Below, piece after piece: positions 55,405 to 64,000 of a stretch of DNA of 64,000 nucleotides. Below the pieces are notes generated by a model, which was given only the letters and a program-made list of their open reading frames with translations, ran no database searches and was not told the origin of the DNA. How positions within the stretch are numbered: position 1 is the stretch's first letter; each line of letters opens with the position of its first letter. A program made the position numbers and the translations under genes. Source of the DNA: Prevotella illustrans (GTDB taxonomy: Bacteria; Bacteroidota; Bacteroidia; Bacteroidales; Bacteroidaceae); assembly GCF_017426725.1 (NCBI RefSeq), contig NZ_JAERMS010000004.1, positions 256 to 64,255 on the forward strand, read 5' to 3'.

Positions 55405-55541
55405 TCCAATACAGCGTATATAGTTATTTTGTTATGAGATCAGTTTGGTCACCCATAATATAACAAATGTGGCTATTTGTACGTTGTTTTTCAACATCAA
55501 TTAGTTTAAATCACTTTAGTATCGGTTTTAAAAAAGGAATT

Positions 55542-56135
55542 ATGACGCTTAGCGAACAACAACAAATTATTACTCTTTGGATGGACTTTTTGGATGGAAA
55601 CGAATTAGCTTTTTCTCGTCTCTATCTTCTATTCTTTGATGATTTGTTAATGTATGGTCGTCGTGTGGGGGGTGATGATGAAATGGTAGAAGATGTGATT
55701 CAGGATTTGTTTGTTAAGTTGTATCAAAAAAAAATGGAGTTAAATGACAATACCAAATTACGCTCTTTTTTATTTCGTGCTTTAAAAAATCAAATTTATA
55801 ATCAACTTCTTCGCCATTCTAAACTTCGTTCACTTGAGGATTATGATTTTCCTTTTGATTTGAATTATACCATTGATGATGAGATGTTTTCTAATCAAGC
55901 TCAGCAGCTTTCTGACGAAATACATTGTATTATGAAAGGACTCACTGGTCGTCAAAAGGAAATTATTTATCTTAGATTTGTACATGAAATGAGTTTTGAA
56001 GAAATTTCAGAAATAATGGATATTCATGTACAGTCAGCTCGTAATCTTTTATTTCGCTCAATAGGAAAAATTCGCAAAGAAACATCGATGGTTTCTTTTT
56101 TATCTGTTTTACAAGTAATTACTGTACAGTTGTAA
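55542..56135 (+). CDS. ECF RNA polymerase sigma factor (PUL 3)
   Basis: This 197-residue sigma factor has region 2 (FSRLYLLFFDDLLMYGRR, then EDVIQDLFVKLYQKK and LRSFLFRALKNQIYN) and a region 4 helix-turn-helix (LTGRQKEIIYLRFVHEMSFEEISEIMDIHVQSARNLLFR, in part). The frame opens at 55467, but ATG 55542 with a purine-rich AAAAAGGA upstream gives the proper start. It precedes a FecR anti-sigma gene by 96 bases on the same strand and the SusC/SusD pair beyond, so it should activate this locus when SusC signals. Confidence 0.9.
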   Translation: MTLSEQQQIITLWMDFLDGNELAFSRLYLLFFDDLLMYGRRVGGDDEMVEDVIQDLFVKLYQKKMELNDNTKLRSFLFRALKNQIYNQLLRHSKLRSLEDYDFPFDLNYTIDDEMFSNQAQQLSDEIHCIMKGLTGRQKEIIYLRFVHEMSFEEISEIMDIHVQSARNLLFRSIGKIRKETSMVSFLSVLQVITVQL

Positions 56136-56231
56136 CAGTCATTATGCCTTTTTATTTTGCATATTTTTATAAAAAGAACATATCTTGTGAGTATAAAAGT
56201 GCATTCTAATTTGTCATAGAATAAACGAGGG

Positions 56232-57455
56232 ATGCAAATGACTCAATATACTTATAAAGACATAGAATTATTTTTATTAGATGACGAACTGTTTCAATGG
56301 ACAAAGTATGGAACTTTGGCCAATGGTTTTGATTTGCAATCTTATAAACTTAGATATCCAGGTTGTGAAGCTAAGATTGATTTAGCTATCACTATTATTC
56401 GAGGTGTTAGAGTGATTGAGGATGGTAAAAATACGAGTCTCTCTTATAAAACGCATAGTTTTGACGTAATGATGAGTAAGGCTCGCAAGGGAGATTCACA
56501 CAACTTAGTGACACCTATTTCGAGACATTCGACGTCTCTTCGTTATCGATGGATGATGTCTGTTGCAAGTGTGGCTGCTGTATTTTTACTTTGTTTGTGT
56601 ACATATTATTGGATGGTTAGTTCTCAGACTACTTATACGACGCATAATTCAATCGCTTTGGAAATGGACTCTTTATACCATTCTAAACAAGTGAAGGTGT
56701 TCTTAAATGGAAAGCAAGTCGTAGGATTAAATAAAAACAATGCTTCAATTAAGGTTGGAGAGGATGGTGCCGTAAGTGTAGACGATCAGTTAGTCGCTGA
56801 TTCTCGATTAGGGAAAGTTTCTGTAAATCAGATTGTTGTTCCGTATGGGAAGCGCTCAAAGCTTTTCTTACCTGATGGGTCTACTTTGTGGATTAATTCT
56901 GGCTCTTTAATATCTTACGCGTCTAATTTTTCGACAAACAGAATTCTGAATGTACAAGGTGAAGTGTATCTTGAAGTTAAGAAAGACGTAGCTCATCCAT
57001 TCGTGGTAAAGACAAATCGTTTAGAAGTAACGGTATTGGGGACTTCGTTTAACGTGACTGATTACGCAAGTGATAGCGAGTCGGCAGTTGTTCTTGTACA
57101 AGGTAGCGTGGATGTGAATATAGGGAATACCGTTAGAACACGTTTAGTTCCCAATCAGCGGCTTTCTAATGATCATGGAAAGGTGAATGTAGATCAGGTA
57201 GATGTTGATAAGTATATTTGTTGGAAAGATGATTTGATGAATTTTAATGGACAAAAATTAAACGATATATTAAAATCATTGGCCAGATACTATGCCGTGA
57301 AAATAGAAGTGAGTGGTAATTTGAAAGAAGAATTGTACTATGGTAATCTTGATTTGAATCGTACAATAGAAGATGTTTTATCTACAATCTCTTTAACAAC
57401 GCCTTTGCAAATCGTTAAAAGGAATGATGTTTTTTATATCAAACCTAAAGAATAA
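56232..57455 (+). CDS. FecR-family anti-sigma factor (PUL 3)
   Basis: This 407-residue anti-sigma factor has a cytosolic N-terminus, one membrane segment at about 107-128 (MMSVASVAAVFLLCLCTYYW), and a periplasmic FecR domain from about 205 (VVPYGKRSKLFLPDGSTLWINSG is the usual start). A C-terminal DUF4974-type domain ends the protein (LNDILKSLARYYAVKIEV). Unlike the PUL 1 pair it is transcribed in the same direction as its SusC, which begins 168 bases downstream and carries an STN domain to receive the signal. Confidence 0.93.
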   Translation: MQMTQYTYKDIELFLLDDELFQWTKYGTLANGFDLQSYKLRYPGCEAKIDLAITIIRGVRVIEDGKNTSLSYKTHSFDVMMSKARKGDSHNLVTPISRHSTSLRYRWMMSVASVAAVFLLCLCTYYWMVSSQTTYTTHNSIALEMDSLYHSKQVKVFLNGKQVVGLNKNNASIKVGEDGAVSVDDQLVADSRLGKVSVNQIVVPYGKRSKLFLPDGSTLWINSGSLISYASNFSTNRILNVQGEVYLEVKKDVAHPFVVKTNRLEVTVLGTSFNVTDYASDSESAVVLVQGSVDVNIGNTVRTRLVPNQRLSNDHGKVNVDQVDVDKYICWKDDLMNFNGQKLNDILKSLARYYAVKIEVSGNLKEELYYGNLDLNRTIEDVLSTISLTTPLQIVKRNDVFYIKPKE

Positions 57456-57623
57456 GACAAGAAAATCAAACCTAACGAATAGATGTTTAACTTTAAAATA
57501 TAAAAAATGAAAAAGAAACAACCATCTTAAAATATAGCCAATACCTGAGAAATATCATACGGCTGCTTTCAAGTTAATTGAAAATAACTCATTATAGTTG
57601 TCACCAATCTTTAATACCAAAAT

Positions 57624-60600
57624 ATGAAAAAATATTCTCAAACGAGGAGTAAACGTGAAAAACCGACCTTCAATGTAGGGCGAATTTTACTTTTATGTCT
57701 TCTTTTAATGGTCCATTTGCCAAAAACTCGGGCGAATGAAAGTTTGTTATTGCTTCAATCTACACGTGTATCAATCAATTTGATAAATAAGCCTTTAACT
57801 ACTTTATTTAAAACATTGGAAAAGGAAAGCGAATATGTATTCTTTTTTAAAGATGATGTTTTAAGAAATCACGAAAAAGTAACAGTTAAGGCAAACAATG
57901 AATCAGTAGTTTCTATTTTAGACAAAGTACTTCCGTCTAGAAATTTGGGATATACCGTTAAAGGAAAACAAGTAGTCATAGTTAATTTAGCAAATACAGA
58001 GGATGCGGTCAAGGATGTTGTAGATACTCAAACAGACTATAAAGTTAGCGGTAAGGTCGTAGACGCGAATGGAGTTCCTTTGCCGGGTGTTAATATTACT
58101 TTGCCAGGAACTAATATTAATGCGATCACCGATTTAGATGGTGCGTTCTCTGTAGAAGTAAAAGGAGGACAGCGCGTTTTATTTGTGGTTTCATACATTG
58201 GTTTCAATACGAAGAAAATATGGGTGACAGATAAAACAGGATTCTTGAAAATAAAATTAGAAGAAGGTTCTGCATCTTTAAATGAGGTGGTTGTAGTGGG
58301 TTATGGTACTCAAAAGAAATTGAACTTGACCGGTGCTGTGGCTACTGTATCGGGGGGGATATTAGAGAATCGTCCGATTGGTAATATTGCACAAGGATTG
58401 CAGGGAATGATTCCAAACTTAAATATTACCTTCAATAGCGGTCAGCCCAATCAAGCTGCAAAAATCAATATACGTGGTAACACGTCACTGAATGGTGGTA
58501 ATGCTTTGGTGTTGGTAGATGGGGTAGAAATATCTGATTTATCTTTGATTAATCCGCAAGACGTAGAAACAGTATCTGTTTTGAAAGATGCGTCGGCTGC
58601 AGCTGTATATGGTGCTCGCGCTGCTTTTGGTGTGATGTTGGTTACGACCAAGAAAGGACAGCGCAATCAAAAGACCCGTGTGACTTATAATAATAATATG
58701 TCTTGGAGTTCTCCAGCTCGTTTACCAAAGATGCCTCGTTCAGACGTATGGGCGCGTATGTGGAACAAGGCATACGGCTATGATACTCCGGGTGGTTATT
58801 ATTTTAATGACAAATTTATGGCTGCATTAGATGCTCATATTGCGGATCCTGCAAACAATCCTGCCATTCTTGTAGATACCGAAGGTATACAGAACTCTAA
58901 TTATAGTCCGAGTAATCCAGGATGGGCGTATGTGGGTAATACGAACTGGTTGAGAGAATTCTATCGCAAAGCGGCTTTCATGCAGCAACATAACGTGAGC
59001 CTTTCTGGTGGAACAGAGCGTAATAATTATTATGCATCCGTTGGTTATAAAGATCAGTCTGGTATTTTCCGTTATGGAAATGATACCTATAAACGTTTCA
59101 ACCTATCGTTTAATTTTGATACAAAGCTGACTCCTTGGTTAGATATGAGTTTTGCGACTCGCATGAGCAATATAAAGAATGACGAACCTTATATGGATAA
59201 TGGTGGATCGTCTGCTCAAACGTGGTATTATGAGGTATATCGTATGTATCCTACTTTATCTGTTTTCTTGCCCAATGGAGATTTTGCAGGCTTATATCTG
59301 AATAGTGGCAACTTTAACATTATTGGTAAGATGGCATTAGCTGGGCGTAATAAGAAAAATACGTGGGATCAGTGGTATACAGGTCGCTTTGATTTGCATC
59401 CTATTAAAGGACTATCGATTAAAGGAGATTATTCATGGAATCGTTATTCAACAATTCAGAAAATCCATCGTAAAGAAATGACTCAGACATTTCCGGAAGG
59501 TGGCCCTGTATATACCGTAGAAACGCCAAATTATGTGAAGAACTATAATTCGAACAATATTTATCAAGCTATCAATGTGTGGGCTGAATATAAGAAAGTA
59601 TTTGATGAGACGCATAATTTAGCTGTGATGTTGGGTTATAACCAAGAAGAAAAGCACTATTTTTCTACGGCATATACCATGACTGATTTGTATAACAATG
59701 ACCTACCTGTGTCGGATTTGGCTATCAATTATAAAGATAATGATGAACAGGATGATATATGGAGAGTTCAAGGAACCTTCTTCCGTTTGAATTATGACTA
59801 TCAGAGTAAATATTTGTTGGAATTGAATGGTCGGTATGATGGTTCGTCAAAATATGCGAAACATGATCGTTGGGCTTTCTTTCCATCAGCTTCTGTAGGA
59901 TGGCGTATCTCTGAAGAAAAATTCTTTAAGCCTCTGAGTAAAATCATTGATAATCTAAAAATCAGAGCTTCTATAGGTGCGCTTGGTAATCAAATAACAG
60001 ATGGTTATCACCCCTATATGTCTATGCTTACAGGTAGGGTGTTGAATAATTATATGATGAATGGTAAGGTAATTAATGCTTTGAATATTCCGACTTTACC
60101 GAGTTTGGTGACTTGGGAAAAAGTTGTGAGTAAGGACGTTGGCTTAGATTGGGCAATATTTAATAATCGTTTTGCAGGAACTTTCGATTTTTATATTCGT
60201 GATACAAAAGATATGGTTCGTTCGGTAACACTGCCGGCTGTGCTGGGTACAGGTGGCGGCAAGGAAAACGTAGCCGATATGAGAACCATAGGCTGGGAAG
60301 TTGAATGTACTTGGAAGGATCGAATAAAGAATGTGTTAGGTAGTCCGCTGGATTACTCGCTTACGGTAGGCTTATCAGATTATCAGGCAGAGATTACAAA
60401 ATTCGATAATCCAAATGGCTCGTTGAGTATGTATTATAAAGGTTATAAATTCGGAGAGATTTGGGGATTTGTAACTGATGGTTTTATTCAAGATGAGTTT
60501 GAAGCTGACCGCATGAATTATGTGCAGAAATTCATTTCAAGTAAGTGGTATCCAGGTGACATTCGTTATAAGGATTTGAATGGTGATGGTGTAATTAATA

Positions 60601-61178
60601 ATGGTACTGTAACGTTGGATAATCCTGGTGATAAGAAAATTATTGGTAACTCTACTCCGCGCTATCGTTTCAACTTCCAAGGAAGTGTTGGATGGCATGG
60701 CTTTGATATTCGTGCTATTTTTGAAGGTATAGGAAAACGCGATATGTGGACAAGTAGTGATATCTTCTGGGGATTTTCTCGTGGAATTTACAATTCTTGT
60801 GTCACCCAATATCATATAGATAATACGTGGACGTATGAGAATCCGAAAGCATATTATCCTCGTTTAACAGGTAGTGCTAATAAACGTAGTAAGCAGGTTC
60901 AAAGTAAATATCTACAAAATGCAGCGTATATTCGCTTGAAAGATATTACGATACGCTACAACATTCCTAAGAATTGGTTGTCTAAATTGAAGTTGGAACA
61001 GGCTCGTGTGTATGTTAGTGGTTTGAACCTTTGGGAAAAAACAGGTCTGCCTCCTTTCATGACTCCTGATATTGTTGATCAAATGACAGGTGAAGATGTT
61101 GGTTTGATGACAGAAAATTCAGGTAAACAATATGCCTTTATGAGGAGTTTTTCGTTTGGTGTTAATCTTACATTTTAA
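57624..61178 (+). CDS. SusC-like TonB-dependent transporter with STN domain (PUL 3)
   Basis: This 1184-residue outer-membrane transporter has a long basic N-terminus and signal peptide (MVHLPKTRA end near 37). The STN domain occupies about 50-115 (ISLNKPLTTLFKTLEKESE-like start). A carboxypeptidase-regulatory-like domain follows at about 140-205 (YKVSGKVVDANGVPLPGVNI). The plug includes SVLKDASAAAVYGARAAFGVM. The barrel ends SFGVNLTF. The STN domain and adjacent FecR predict ligand-gated sigma activation. SusD begins 11 bases after it. Confidence 0.96.
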   Translation: MKKYSQTRSKREKPTFNVGRILLLCLLLMVHLPKTRANESLLLLQSTRVSINLINKPLTTLFKTLEKESEYVFFFKDDVLRNHEKVTVKANNESVVSILDKVLPSRNLGYTVKGKQVVIVNLANTEDAVKDVVDTQTDYKVSGKVVDANGVPLPGVNITLPGTNINAITDLDGAFSVEVKGGQRVLFVVSYIGFNTKKIWVTDKTGFLKIKLEEGSASLNEVVVVGYGTQKKLNLTGAVATVSGGILENRPIGNIAQGLQGMIPNLNITFNSGQPNQAAKINIRGNTSLNGGNALVLVDGVEISDLSLINPQDVETVSVLKDASAAAVYGARAAFGVMLVTTKKGQRNQKTRVTYNNNMSWSSPARLPKMPRSDVWARMWNKAYGYDTPGGYYFNDKFMAALDAHIADPANNPAILVDTEGIQNSNYSPSNPGWAYVGNTNWLREFYRKAAFMQQHNVSLSGGTERNNYYASVGYKDQSGIFRYGNDTYKRFNLSFNFDTKLTPWLDMSFATRMSNIKNDEPYMDNGGSSAQTWYYEVYRMYPTLSVFLPNGDFAGLYLNSGNFNIIGKMALAGRNKKNTWDQWYTGRFDLHPIKGLSIKGDYSWNRYSTIQKIHRKEMTQTFPEGGPVYTVETPNYVKNYNSNNIYQAINVWAEYKKVFDETHNLAVMLGYNQEEKHYFSTAYTMTDLYNNDLPVSDLAINYKDNDEQDDIWRVQGTFFRLNYDYQSKYLLELNGRYDGSSKYAKHDRWAFFPSASVGWRISEEKFFKPLSKIIDNLKIRASIGALGNQITDGYHPYMSMLTGRVLNNYMMNGKVINALNIPTLPSLVTWEKVVSKDVGLDWAIFNNRFAGTFDFYIRDTKDMVRSVTLPAVLGTGGGKENVADMRTIGWEVECTWKDRIKNVLGSPLDYSLTVGLSDYQAEITKFDNPNGSLSMYYKGYKFGEIWGFVTDGFIQDEFEADRMNYVQKFISSKWYPGDIRYKDLNGDGVINNGTVTLDNPGDKKIIGNSTPRYRFNFQGSVGWHGFDIRAIFEGIGKRDMWTSSDIFWGFSRGIYNSCVTQYHIDNTWTYENPKAYYPRLTGSANKRSKQVQSKYLQNAAYIRLKDITIRYNIPKNWLSKLKLEQARVYVSGLNLWEKTGLPPFMTPDIVDQMTGEDVGLMTENSGKQYAFMRSFSFGVNLTF

Positions 61179-61189
61179 AATTGTCCATT

Positions 61190-62956
61190 ATGAAATACTA
61201 TATGATTTCATTTGTGTGTTTATTGTCCTTTTTGTTTTCTGGATGTAATTATTTGGATACAGAACCAGGAGATGTGATTTTCAGTGATCATTTTTGGAAA
61301 ACATCCAATGCTGCGGCTTTGGAACAATATTGTAACCTATATTATCCAAGATTGATAAAAGGTCATGGTGATCCTTTAGCTTGGAATCTTGGGTCAATGA
61401 TTACCGCCGAATTTCAGTCAGACAACTTGTTGTCTGCAGGTCCGAGCGCGATTACATTTGGTCAGAATGTTGTGATGACTAAAAGTGCCGATTGGGATTG
61501 GTCTATAATCAGAGGATGTAATGCTTTTTTAGAGAACTATCAGAAGTCGCCAGCTTCAGATATTGATAAGAAGAAATACGCAGGAGAAATATTGTTTTTT
61601 AAGGCGATGGACTATTTCAATAAGGTGCGTCTTTTTGGGGATGTTCCATGGTATGATAATACCTTGAATAAGAATGATCCAGAATTGTTTAAAGGGCGTG
61701 ATTCGCGTGTAATAGTGATGCGTAATATCTTGAAGACGATTAATCAAGCCATTAAATTTTTGCCTAAAAAGACTAAGGTTTATCGTGTAAGCCGTGACGC
61801 AGCTTTGTTGCTGAAGGCTCGGATTTGTCTGTATGAAGGAACATGGAGACGTTATCGTGGAGTGGAAGGTGATGTGGAATATTTGCAAGAAGCTTACGAT
61901 ACAGCTGGTAAATTGATGGGTTATGGTTATTCTCTTTATGAAGGAACAGGTGTGGAAAATAGCTATTTTGATTTGTTCATTCAAGATAATTATAATAATA
62001 ATCCTGAAGCCATCTTGTCGCGTGAATACGATCCGGTAATTAATATGGGACATAATGTGTCGAATAGTATTCCAAACAGCGAAATTGGTATGAGTCGTGA
62101 TTGCTTTGAAGAATATTTATGTGCAAAAACAGGTAAACCGATTTCAATTTGTGGTTGTCATAATCCTAATATGGGATATGTTGAAGAAATGAAGAATCGT
62201 GATGGACGTCTGCTTCAAACGCTTTGTTTGCCAGAAAAAGGGAGTAAGTATGCTCGTTATCTGTTCCGTGCTGATGGCGGCTCTATAAGAGGAGGAGCTC
62301 CCAACATCTTTTCTATTCTTCCAGGATCGGATAAACGTACGTTTTATGGCGCTACTAGTACAGGTTATGCAATGTGTAAATTCTATAGAGATTCTGAACA
62401 TTTAATAGGTAATCATAAAGGTGGTATTGATTGTTTGGTGATGCGTTATGCAGAAGTCTTGTTGATTCGTGCAGAAGCTGGTGCAGAATTAGGTAAAGAC
62501 CCGAATCTGGATAAAACTATTAATGCACTTCGTGCGCGTGTTGGTTTGAGCATCAAGTTGAATGAAAATCCTATAGAAGATCCTGATTTGGTGGCCAAAT
62601 ATCCCAATGTGAAAGGTCCTAACAAGAATTTAATTCGAGAAATCCGTCGCGAACGTCGTATAGAACTTTTTGCGGAAGGATATCGATGGGATGATATTTG
62701 TCGTTGGAATGTGGGCGAAGTGGTGTATAATCGCGAACGCCGTGGTGCTAAGATGGATCCGAAATTGTATACAGAAAAAGAAATAGCAATTATCCGAGAA
62801 CAAGTAGGATTTGATAAAGATGGTTTCATAACTCCGTATACGAAGCGTTCTCCTTATACGATGAATTTTAAGGAGAAGAATTATTTGTATAACATTCCGT
62901 TGAATGAAATTTCTTTGAATCCGAATCTGCTTCCTCAGAATCCTGGTTGGGAATAA
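61190..62956 (+). CDS. SusD/RagB-family surface lipoprotein (PUL 3)
   Basis: This 588-residue lipoprotein has a lipobox FSGC near residue 19 followed by NYLDTEPGD. Family marks are FFKAMDYFNKVRLFGDVPW and the C-terminal VMRYAEVLLIRAEAGAELG with RRIELFAEGYRWDD. I used ATG 61190. The open frame begins at a TTG 9 bases earlier. It forms the lid of the SusC encoded just upstream. Its similarity in layout to the PUL 2 SusD (591 residues, same C-terminal pattern) may indicate related ligands. Confidence 0.96.
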   Translation: MKYYMISFVCLLSFLFSGCNYLDTEPGDVIFSDHFWKTSNAAALEQYCNLYYPRLIKGHGDPLAWNLGSMITAEFQSDNLLSAGPSAITFGQNVVMTKSADWDWSIIRGCNAFLENYQKSPASDIDKKKYAGEILFFKAMDYFNKVRLFGDVPWYDNTLNKNDPELFKGRDSRVIVMRNILKTINQAIKFLPKKTKVYRVSRDAALLLKARICLYEGTWRRYRGVEGDVEYLQEAYDTAGKLMGYGYSLYEGTGVENSYFDLFIQDNYNNNPEAILSREYDPVINMGHNVSNSIPNSEIGMSRDCFEEYLCAKTGKPISICGCHNPNMGYVEEMKNRDGRLLQTLCLPEKGSKYARYLFRADGGSIRGGAPNIFSILPGSDKRTFYGATSTGYAMCKFYRDSEHLIGNHKGGIDCLVMRYAEVLLIRAEAGAELGKDPNLDKTINALRARVGLSIKLNENPIEDPDLVAKYPNVKGPNKNLIREIRRERRIELFAEGYRWDDICRWNVGEVVYNRERRGAKMDPKLYTEKEIAIIREQVGFDKDGFITPYTKRSPYTMNFKEKNYLYNIPLNEISLNPNLLPQNPGWE

Positions 62957-62986
62957 TAGATTATAAAGAACTTAATAAAGAAAAAT

Positions 62987-63952
62987 ATGAAAAACTTATT
63001 TTTAGATATAGCGAAATTCTTTCGTGCTACCATGTTGGTGTCTGCCGTGGTGCTTTCGTGCAGTTGCTCCAATAATGAAGAAGATGTACCTTTTAAGGGT
63101 GCTACTCTTCCTATTACTCAGGGGATTGCCCAAAATGTACCACTCATTCAGTCTATTGATAAAGAGCAAGCGTACGAATTGCACGCAGGAGTACATATTA
63201 CGGATGTAACTTTTACCTATTGCACAAAACCTACCCGTATGATTATTGCAGAGGTAGATTTGAATAAGAATGTGACATTAGTCACTTCTACACCTGATAA
63301 CAAGAATAGTTATGGAACGAAACTTCAGACAGTAGCTGATCAAGCAATGAAGGCTGAAGAAGCAGGAAGAAAAGTCATTTTGGCTACTAATGGCGACTAT
63401 TATGGTAAAGCTAAAGATGGTAGTTGGTACACCAATGGATTGTGTTATAAGGATGGAGTCGCTATCAAAACGTTGAAAGATGCAGAAGCAAATTATGTGT
63501 TTTATATCTTGGATGATGGAACTGCTCATATTTCTTTGATTCCAGAATTTCAGTTGCAAGAAAGTAGGGTACTAAATGCTATTGGTGGTTGGCAATATTT
63601 AGTGGACGATGGAAAGCCCGTTGACAACTTTACTGTGAATGATAATTCGATGCAATTTCACCCTCGCACTTTTGTGGGTGTTTCTCAAGATCATAAAAAA
63701 GTATTTCTGTTTGTACTTGACGGTCGCCAGAGTGATTATTCCAATGGCATGCGGATAGAAGATATGATGCTTCTTTGTAAGGGAGCTGGTTGCTATCAGG
63801 CTCTGAATTTAGATGGAGGTGGTTCTACAACAATGGTACGCAGGGTAGAACAACCTGGTCAGCCATTGTCCTTTGAATTGATGAACAAGCCTTCAGATAA
63901 TCCGGCCAGAGCCGTGTTGAATGGCATACAGGTAGTAGAGAAAAATAATTAA
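62987..63952 (+). CDS. Phosphodiester glycosidase family lipoprotein (NAGPA domain, PUL 3)
   Basis: This 321-residue lipoprotein has a lipobox with Cys at 25 or 27 (VVLSCSC) followed by acidic NNEED, suggesting surface display. The remainder fits the NAGPA family: NGDYY at about 135-139, FHPRTFVGVS, and LNLDGGGSTTMV near 272-283. The mammalian member removes GlcNAc from GlcNAc-1-phospho-mannose (uncovering enzyme), and bacterial members are predicted to cleave sugar-phosphodiester bonds. It lies 30 bases after SusD, so it is the candidate surface enzyme for this locus. The substrate is unknown. Confidence 0.9.
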   Translation: MKNLFLDIAKFFRATMLVSAVVLSCSCSNNEEDVPFKGATLPITQGIAQNVPLIQSIDKEQAYELHAGVHITDVTFTYCTKPTRMIIAEVDLNKNVTLVTSTPDNKNSYGTKLQTVADQAMKAEEAGRKVILATNGDYYGKAKDGSWYTNGLCYKDGVAIKTLKDAEANYVFYILDDGTAHISLIPEFQLQESRVLNAIGGWQYLVDDGKPVDNFTVNDNSMQFHPRTFVGVSQDHKKVFLFVLDGRQSDYSNGMRIEDMMLLCKGAGCYQALNLDGGGSTTMVRRVEQPGQPLSFELMNKPSDNPARAVLNGIQVVEKNN

Positions 63953-63964
63953 TAGATAAGTAGT

Positions 63965-64000
63965 ATGAAAAAGCGATATATAAAACGTTATCATTTATGG
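63965..64000 (+). CDS. Start of a further PUL 3 gene, cut by the window edge
   Basis: ATG at 63965 opens a frame of 12 codons, MKKRYIKRYHLW, to the window end, 12 bases after the phosphodiester glycosidase. The basic start is consistent with the n-region of a signal peptide. Too little is present for any assignment. Confidence 0.45.
   Translation, partial: MKKRYIKRYHLW

Larger units (their letters stand above)
55185..55541. other. 357-base intergenic stretch between the C69 peptidase and the PUL 3 sigma gene
   Basis: This stretch holds the terminator at 55225-55262 and the -7 element at 55397-55404. Otherwise it is A+T-rich without genes. It marks the change to the AT-rich PUL 3 module. Confidence 0.7.

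Noticed and set aside
1..64000. Insertion sequences, prophage or integrative elements
   Set aside because: No transposase, integrase, relaxase or phage gene was found on either strand, and no long terminal inverted repeats were seen by eye.

Overview
This window looks like chromosomal DNA of a Bacteroidales bacterium (phylum Bacteroidota). It has three SusC/SusD outer-membrane import loci, two with ECF sigma/FecR anti-sigma pairs. Promoters have the Bacteroidota form TTTG-N19-21-TAnnTTTG. There are many surface-type lipoproteins, a large pyruvate:ferredoxin oxidoreductase, a class III fructose-bisphosphatase and a long IleRS. I cannot name the genus with confidence.

Layout. 1-190: tandem tRNA-Asp genes (the first cut by the window edge) and a terminator. 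232-9285: PUL 1, an anti-sigma/sigma pair on the minus strand, divergent from an STN-bearing SusC, a SusD, a DUF4843-type lipoprotein and a PKD-like lipoprotein. 9419-15509: pyruvate:ferredoxin oxidoreductase, an AAA ATPase and an ATP-grasp-like protein. 15510-16267: a gene-free stretch with a degenerate 22-bp tandem repeat. 16268-26309: a long minus-strand gene train, hisH-hisA-hisF-hisIE-ftsE-lysC-lysA, two glycosyltransferase-type genes and fbp. Just upstream of hisH is the scar of an internally deleted purU gene. 26587-30567: an FHA protein, an HU/SPOR protein, UDP-glucose dehydrogenase and a lipoprotein. 30933-33655: radical SAM enzyme, Gfo/Idh/MocA oxidoreductase and a small lipoprotein, closed by a strong terminator. 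33942-44585: PUL 2, with a secreted propeller-like protein, sn-glycerol-1-phosphate dehydrogenase, SusC, SusD, a BACON lipoprotein and a calcineurin-like phosphoesterase. 44586-45170: a 41-bp tandem repeat array. 45171-55184: housekeeping genes (AspT-type transporter, ileS, a DksA-like protein without cysteines, lspA fused to a DUF4296 lipoprotein, nadC, a C69 dipeptidase). 55542-64000: PUL 3, AT-rich, with sigma, FecR, STN-SusC, SusD, a phosphodiester glycosidase and the start of another gene.

How the parts work together. Each PUL imports a ligand through a SusCD pair. In PULs 1 and 3 the STN domain, FecR and ECF sigma should form a trans-envelope switch like FecA/FecR/FecI. PULs 2 and 3 each carry an enzyme of a phosphodiester-cleaving family, and PUL 2 also has a cytosolic glycerol-1-phosphate dehydrogenase. 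I infer phosphodiester-linked substrates, such as glycerol-phosphate polymers for PUL 2.

The observations most worth checking are the lspA-lipoprotein fusion, the purU deletion scar, the phosphodiester logic of PULs 2 and 3, the intergenic repeat arrays, the swapped HIGH motif in IleRS and two probable leaderless GTG-start genes.
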